NCBI GenBank assembly: GCA_012514255.1 | Contig: JAAZAP010000185.1 | Coordinates: 1 to 9,257 of the forward strand | Length of the DNA stretch: 9,257 nt | Source: Bacteroidales bacterium | Lineage (GTDB): Bacteria > Bacteroidota > Bacteroidia > Bacteroidales > VadinHA17 | Direction of reading: 5' to 3' | Part shown: in pieces, positions 5,298-9,257 of the stretch | Layout of the letters: each line of letters starts with the position of its first letter | Numbering within the stretch: the first letter of the stretch is position 1 | Made by a program: the position numbers and the translations under genes | The notes under the pieces: model-generated | What the model was told of the DNA's origin: nothing | Databases searched by the model: none | Seen by the model: the letters and a program-made list of their open reading frames with translations, nothing else

Positions 5298-8240
5298 CTA
5301 GCCCGGCCTCAAAGCCCGGAAGAGCACCTCCGCCGGGTGAAGGGTTTTCCTGCCTGTGCCGTCCTTTACCTGGTGACGGCAGCTGGTGCCGGGAGCAACG
5401 ATAATGGTGGTGTCAGATGCCTTCCGAACTTCGGGAAACAACACCAGCTCACCAACCTTCTGAGAGAGGTCAAAATGCTCCTTCTCATACCCGAATGCGC
5501 CGGCCATACCGCAGCATCCCGACGGAATCTCCCTGACCTTATAGTTCACGGGTATACCCAGCGCAGCCAGCACGGGTGCAGAGGTGGTGACAGCCTTCTC
5601 CTGGCAGTGGACGTGAACAAGTACCTCGGCAGGCTCATCTGTAAACATCTTGCTCGTTATCCTTCCCGCACTGAATTCCATGGTAATGAACTCCTCAAGA
5701 GTATATGTATATTGCGCCAGTCTCAGTGCCTCCGGCCGGTGTTTATCACCGGCCAGACCGGGGAACTCATCCCTGAAACCCAGTATCGCCGAAGGTTCGA
5801 TACCCACCAGGGGACGTCCCTCGCCTACCAGCGGCGAGAATATCTCAATGTTTTTGATGATCAGTTTCCTGGCTTTGCGCAGAAAACCCTTGGAGATGTA
5901 TGTCCGGGCGCTGGCGGCATTGGCGGTGACGGTGATACGATAACCCAGACGGGTGAGCAACCGGGCAGTGGCAATGCCGGCATTCAGATCATTATGATCA
6001 GTGAACTCATCCACAAAGAGGTATACCTCACCCATGGGGGTAGCCGGATTAAGTTGTGCCAGGTTCTTTTTCAGCCACCGCCTGAAGGTCACCGGAGCCA
6101 GCTGAGGTATGCTCCGGGCAGGTGCAAAGCCGGTTACCTTCTTGATCATCAGTGATGTGAGGCTGTTGGAAGCAAAGAGGTTAAAGATGCCGGGGATAAA
6201 GGAGAAGAGGCTGTAGATCTTCGGCAGCGAGGCTATAAGCCGCGTGCGCAGCGACGGCGGATGCACATCGTTATAGTGTTGCAGGAACTCCGACTTCAGC
6301 CTGGCGATGTCAACGCCCGAGGGACACTCACTCAGGCATCCCTTGCATGCCAGGCAGAGATCCAGGATATCATAGATCTCGCGGTTGTCCCACGGATTGT
6401 CCCTGTCGGCATACAGCATCTCCCTCATAATGTTGGCACGTGCCCGAGTGGTAAGCCGCTCGTCGCCCGTGGCCATATAGCTCGGGCACATGGTGCCGCC
6501 CATGGCGCTGCTCTTGCGGCAGTCGCCCGACCCGTTGCACTTCTCTGCTGCACGCACCACACCCCCGCTGTCAGAGAAGTCATAATATGTCTTTAGCTCG
6601 GGTGTTGGCCTGCCTGGTTCATAACGGAGTGAGCAATCCATGGGAGGTGTATCGGTAATCTTTCCCGGGTTGAGTATGCCGTGTGGGTCAAAGCACTCCT
6701 TGATACGCCTGTTAAGCTCATAGTTATGCTGGCCGATGATCAGCGGAATGAATTCTCCACGCAGCCTGCCATCGCCATGCTCACCGCTCATTGATCCCCT
6801 GTACTTCCTGACTATGCGGGCTGTCTCTTCCGCAATGGTGCGGAGAAGCTTTGCCTCTTCAGCATCCTTAAGGTTGATGAGAGGCCTGATGTGAAGCTCT
6901 CCTGTTCCTATATGTGCATGATATACAGACTCTTTGCCGTATGAGGCAAGCATCTCTTCAATATCCTCAACAAAATCACCCAGCCTGTTTACGTCAACGG
7001 CACAGTCCTCTATCAGCGAAATGGGCTTGGCATCACCGGGAATGTTTGACAGGATGCCCAGTCCGGCCTTGCGCAGGTCCCAGATCCTCTTCACATCATC
7101 GCTCCAGACGAGAGGGAAGGCATATCCCAGTCCCTCAGCCTGCATCTCAGCCTCCATCATGCGGGCTGAAGTGATTATCTCCTCCCGGTTGTCGGCACAG
7201 AACTCAACTATCAGCAGTGCCCTTGGATCGCCTTCAATGAAAAACCTGTTGCGTTTCTGACTTTCCACGGAGGCAGCAAGCGATAATATGTTATTGTCGA
7301 TCAGCTCCACTGCCCACGGCCTGTGCTTCAGGGCAATGAGGTTGGCCTGGAAGGCCTCCCTGCGATGCTTCAGGTGAACGCACGACAGTGCCTTCACCGG
7401 CGGCGGGAGTGGTACCAGACCCATTTTTACCTCCGTGATCAGTGCCAGGGTGCCCTCGGAGCCGGTGATCAGCCGTGCCAGGTTTATACCCCGGCCTGTA
7501 CCCGGCGTGAAAGGCTCACTGTAAACCAGGTCATCAAGGGCATAGCCAGTGTTGCGGCGCGGAATGGTGAAGTCAGGGTAATCAAGCCTGATGGCATCAC
7601 GGTTCTCTGGATCTGACATGATGCGGTCAATCTCCCTGTATATCTCTCCTTCAGCAGTTTGAAGCGTGCATTTCTGCCTGTATTGCTCCTCGTTAAGCTC
7701 TCCGAAGGTGACCTCCGAACCGTCATGGAGAATGACTTTTACTTCGATAATGTGATCCCTGACCGAACCATAGACCAGTGAGTGCAGTCCGCAGCCGTTG
7801 TTACCTATCATGCCTCCCATGTTGCACCTGTTGGAGGTTGATGTCTCCGGTCCGAAGAGAAGCCCGTAACTGCGGAGAAGGGCATTGAGCTCATCGGGGA
7901 CCACCCCCGGCTCCATTCTGACCCATCGCTCTTCAGCGTTGATCTCCAGGATTTTACTGAAATGGCGCGAGAGATCGGCAACAATCCCCGAACCAACTAC
8001 CTGGCCTGCCAGTGACGTTCCTGCTGCCCGCGGAATGATGCCTGTGCGGTGCTTCGCGGCAAACGCCAGTAACCTTTTTATATCTTCAGCATTGCACGGA
8101 TATACCACTGCAAGAGGCTCCTCACGGTAGATGGATGCATCGGTGGCATACATTAGCCTTGAGCTCCTGTCAGTGCGTACCTCGCCCTCGAAGCCCAGGT
8201 TAAGCAAACCTTCGGTTGTCACTGTGAGTAGTTCCTCCAT
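5298..8240 (-). CDS. Fused FAD-linked / 4Fe-4S D-2-hydroxyacid dehydrogenase (YdiJ/GlcD-GlcF-like)
   Basis: The product (980 residues from ATG 8240) oxidises a D-2-hydroxyacid at FAD and passes electrons through Fe-S clusters, probably to quinone at the inner membrane. Residue numbers below count from an upstream in-frame GTG at 8318; subtract 26 for the chosen start. An FAD-binding PCMH domain has PRAAGTSLAGQ (96-106), GPETSTSNRCNMGGMIGNNG (156-175) and GSEGTLALITEV (286-297). The FAD-oxidase C domain has HAHIGTGELHIRP (467-479), SGEHGDGRLRG (511-521) and DPHGILNPGK (544-553). The first cluster site has C594, C600 and C611 (GTMCPSYMAT); the second is CLACKGCLSECP (C655, C658, C661, C665). 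A C-terminal CCG-type domain has HCQ (904-906), GCCGMAG (934-940) and C980. The first CCG motif is replaced by AASAR (801-805). Relatives include E. coli YdiJ (1018 residues) and D-lactate dehydrogenases; D-2-hydroxyglutarate, D-lactate or glycolate are all possible substrates. ATG 8240 fits the family N-terminus, and a promoter-like element lies inside the longer frame. Confidence 0.93.
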   Translation of the reverse strand: MEELLTVTTEGLLNLGFEGEVRTDRSSRLMYATDASIYREEPLAVVYPCNAEDIKRLLAFAAKHRTGIIPRAAGTSLAGQVVGSGIVADLSRHFSKILEINAEERWVRMEPGVVPDELNALLRSYGLLFGPETSTSNRCNMGGMIGNNGCGLHSLVYGSVRDHIIEVKVILHDGSEVTFGELNEEQYRQKCTLQTAEGEIYREIDRIMSDPENRDAIRLDYPDFTIPRRNTGYALDDLVYSEPFTPGTGRGINLARLITGSEGTLALITEVKMGLVPLPPPVKALSCVHLKHRREAFQANLIALKHRPWAVELIDNNILSLAASVESQKRNRFFIEGDPRALLIVEFCADNREEIITSARMMEAEMQAEGLGYAFPLVWSDDVKRIWDLRKAGLGILSNIPGDAKPISLIEDCAVDVNRLGDFVEDIEEMLASYGKESVYHAHIGTGELHIRPLINLKDAEEAKLLRTIAEETARIVRKYRGSMSGEHGDGRLRGEFIPLIIGQHNYELNRRIKECFDPHGILNPGKITDTPPMDCSLRYEPGRPTPELKTYYDFSDSGGVVRAAEKCNGSGDCRKSSAMGGTMCPSYMATGDERLTTRARANIMREMLYADRDNPWDNREIYDILDLCLACKGCLSECPSGVDIARLKSEFLQHYNDVHPPSLRTRLIASLPKIYSLFSFIPGIFNLFASNSLTSLMIKKVTGFAPARSIPQLAPVTFRRWLKKNLAQLNPATPMGEVYLFVDEFTDHNDLNAGIATARLLTRLGYRITVTANAASARTYISKGFLRKARKLIIKNIEIFSPLVGEGRPLVGIEPSAILGFRDEFPGLAGDKHRPEALRLAQYTYTLEEFITMEFSAGRITSKMFTDEPAEVLVHVHCQEKAVTTSAPVLAALGIPVNYKVREIPSGCCGMAGAFGYEKEHFDLSQKVGELVLFPEVRKASDTTIIVAPGTSCRHQVKDGTGRKTLHPAEVLFRALRPG

Positions 8241-8257
8241 GAATGCAAATTCCGGAT

Positions 8258-8265
8258 CAAAAATA
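8258..8265 (-). promoter_or_regulatory. Candidate -7 element for the FAD/Fe-S dehydrogenase gene
   Basis: On the minus strand these bases read TATTTTTG, a full match to the Bacteroidetes -7 consensus TAnnTTTG. The nearest TTTG upstream (in GACTTTGCGG) is 28 nt away, longer than the usual spacing of about 19, so the -33 box is missing or weak. Transcription from here would begin around 8252 and leave a leader of only about a dozen bases before ATG 8240, which would exclude the upstream GTG at 8318 as the start. Confidence 0.35.
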
Positions 8266-8274
8266 GGGATTTGA

Positions 8275-8294
8275 CGGCTTCGCGGCGGAGCCGC
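8275..8294. promoter_or_regulatory. GC-rich dyad upstream of the dehydrogenase gene
   Basis: CGGCTTC (8275-8281) and GGAGCCG (8287-8293) form an imperfect 7-bp inverted repeat around GCGGC, with an overlapping alternative GCGGC-GGA-GCCGC (8282-8294). It stands out as a G/C island inside an A/T-rich divergent promoter region, just upstream of the TATTTTTG element. A regulator-binding site is possible. There is no T-run on either side that would make it a convincing terminator. Confidence 0.3.
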
Positions 8295-8358
8295 AAAGTC
8301 GTTTTCGAAAAAAAACACCTAAAATTTGAAAATTCTGACTTTAATCATATAGGTGACA

Positions 8359-8389
8359 ATTGCGGGATTACACTTTTTTCGTACTTTTA
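8359..8389 (+). promoter_or_regulatory. Candidate Bacteroidetes-type promoter for pta
   Basis: ATTG (8359-8362), a 19-nt spacer and TACTTTTA (8382-8389) match TTTG-N19-TAnnTTTG with one mismatch in each element. The start point would lie near 8396, about 30 nt before ATG 8427, a sensible leader length. The identical -7 octamer with the same spacing precedes the gene at 3006. Confidence 0.42.
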
Positions 8390-8426
8390 ACCCGACGCAA
8401 ATAATTAACTAAATTATTGATATCCA

Positions 8427-9257
8427 ATGGAATTGCTTGAACAGATCAAAATGAATGCCAAAAGGCATAACAAAAAAATAGTATTGCCCGAGGGAACGGA
8501 GGAGAGGACTCTGAAGGCGGCGGACGCAGTGCTGGCCGAAGACATAGCACGAATCACACTGCTCGGGAATCCCGGTGAGATAATGGCATTGGCAGACTCG
8601 TTTGGTCTGAAGAACATAGGTAAGGCAGAGATAATAGATCCGGTTGATCATCCGAAGAAGAAGCAGTACATCGATCTGATGGTTGAACTGCGTAAGAACA
8701 AGGGACTTAACGTTGAGGAGGCATCTAAGCTGATAGAGGATCCGCTTTACCTGGGAGTAATGATGATCAAGAGCGGCGACGCTGACGGTGAAGTGGCAGG
8801 AGCAAGGAACACCACCGGCGATGTACTAAGGCCGGCATTTCAGATTGTTAAGACCGCTCCGGGAATCTCAGTGGTCTCGGGTGCATTCATTATGATATTG
8901 AAGGATAAGGAGTTCGGTGCAGACGGTATCATAGTCTTCGCCGACGGTGCAGTCCATCCCGATCCGACAGACAGGGAACTGGCCGAGATAGCTGTGGCCA
9001 CGGCCCGCACAACTAAAACTATCGTGGGTATTGATCCCAAGGTTGCCCTGCTCAGTTTCTCAACCATGGGCAGCGCAAAGCACCCGCTGGTTGACAAGGT
9101 GGTGAGTGCCACGAAGATGGCAAGGGAGATGGCTCCGGAATTCATGTTTGAGGGTGAGCTTCAGGCTGATGCAGCACTGATTGAAGCCATAGGGCAGAAA
9201 AAGGCTCCCGGCAGCAAGATAGCAGGCAGGGCCAATGTCCTCGTGTTTCCTAACCTC
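8427..9257 (+). CDS. pta: Phosphate acetyltransferase (phosphotransacetylase), short form, 3' end beyond window
   Basis: Pta interconverts acetyl-CoA plus phosphate and acetyl-phosphate plus CoA in the cytoplasm; with acetate kinase it yields ATP and acetate. The frame runs 277 codons from ATG 8427 to the window edge without a stop; the compact form is about 333-340 residues, so roughly the last 60 are missing. Visible family segments are KKIVLPEGTEERTLKAA (16-32), DPLYLGVMMIKSGDADGEVAG split around 105-125, ARNTTGDVLRPAFQIVKTAPG (126-146 region), LLSFSTMGSAKHP (208-220), FEGELQADAAL (241-251) and AGRANVLVFPNL (266-277). There is no N-terminal DRTGG/CobQ-like domain of the long enterobacterial form. 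Catalytic residues near the C-terminus (equivalents of Methanosarcina Ser309/Asp316) cannot be seen. ATG 8427 starts directly with the family N-terminus and lacks a Shine-Dalgarno. ackA commonly follows pta in relatives, but that lies outside the window. Confidence 0.95.
   Translation, partial: MELLEQIKMNAKRHNKKIVLPEGTEERTLKAADAVLAEDIARITLLGNPGEIMALADSFGLKNIGKAEIIDPVDHPKKKQYIDLMVELRKNKGLNVEEASKLIEDPLYLGVMMIKSGDADGEVAGARNTTGDVLRPAFQIVKTAPGISVVSGAFIMILKDKEFGADGIIVFADGAVHPDPTDRELAEIAVATARTTKTIVGIDPKVALLSFSTMGSAKHPLVDKVVSATKMAREMAPEFMFEGELQADAALIEAIGQKKAPGSKIAGRANVLVFPNL

Noticed and set aside
5337..6155. Long plus-strand open frame of 272 codons opposite the dehydrogenase gene
   Set aside because: It is antisense to strongly conserved coding sequence (Fe-S and CCG regions), its translation resembles no protein, and codon-phase effects in G/C-rich genes commonly open such frames.
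8409..8651. Minus-strand short open frames overlapping the start of pta
   Set aside because: They are antisense to conserved Pta N-terminal coding sequence and show no recognisable protein features.
1..9257. A new defence, toxin or mobile system
   Set aside because: Apart from one uncharacterised protein, every gene belongs to a known housekeeping family. No integrase, transposase, terminal repeats, tRNA-adjacent junction or obvious compositional island was seen.

Overview
The window looks like ordinary chromosomal DNA from a Gram-negative member of the Bacteroidota (probably Bacteroidales-like). Four signs point there. The start codons lack Shine-Dalgarno sequences and sit in A/T-rich leaders. 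Upstream regions carry elements resembling the Bacteroidetes sigma factor motif (TTTG at -33, TAnnTTTG at -7). A Kdo synthesis gene implies lipopolysaccharide. The phosphotransacetylase carries an AGARNTTGDVLRPA segment, which I recall from Bacteroides enzymes. The assignment is inference; no rRNA or tRNA gene is present.

Layout. Bases 1-2812 hold a tightly packed leftward group: rarA (AAA+ ATPase of stalled replication forks), kdsA (Kdo-8-phosphate synthase, metal-dependent type), and a secreted LolA-like protein cut off by the left edge. The gaps are 12 and 21 nt, so the three are probably co-transcribed. Bases 2813-3005 are a divergent promoter region. Bases 3006-4160 encode a membrane-anchored conserved protein of unknown function, followed by a clear hairpin-plus-T-run terminator. 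Bases 4292-5071 encode a nitrilase-family amidase of the omega-amidase (YafV) type.

Bases 5072-5297 separate two convergent genes and hold the most unusual DNA here: a heptanucleotide tandem repeat with 18 exact-length units and four degenerate ones, three units of the same style in opposite orientation next to the nitrilase stop codon, and a small perfect dyad between them. Bases 5298-8240 (minus strand) encode a large fused FAD / iron-sulfur 2-hydroxyacid dehydrogenase. It is divergent from pta (8427 to the right edge, incomplete), with promoter-like elements and a GC-rich dyad between the two.

Functionally the window mixes housekeeping roles: envelope biogenesis (kdsA, LolA-like protein), replication repair (rarA), keto-acid amide repair (amidase), and carbon/energy metabolism (D-2-hydroxyacid oxidation and acetyl-CoA to acetyl-phosphate conversion). 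I found no defence system, mobile element, CRISPR array or RNA gene. The most notable points are the heptad repeat, the uncharacterised membrane-anchored protein, and the loss of the first CCG motif in the dehydrogenase.
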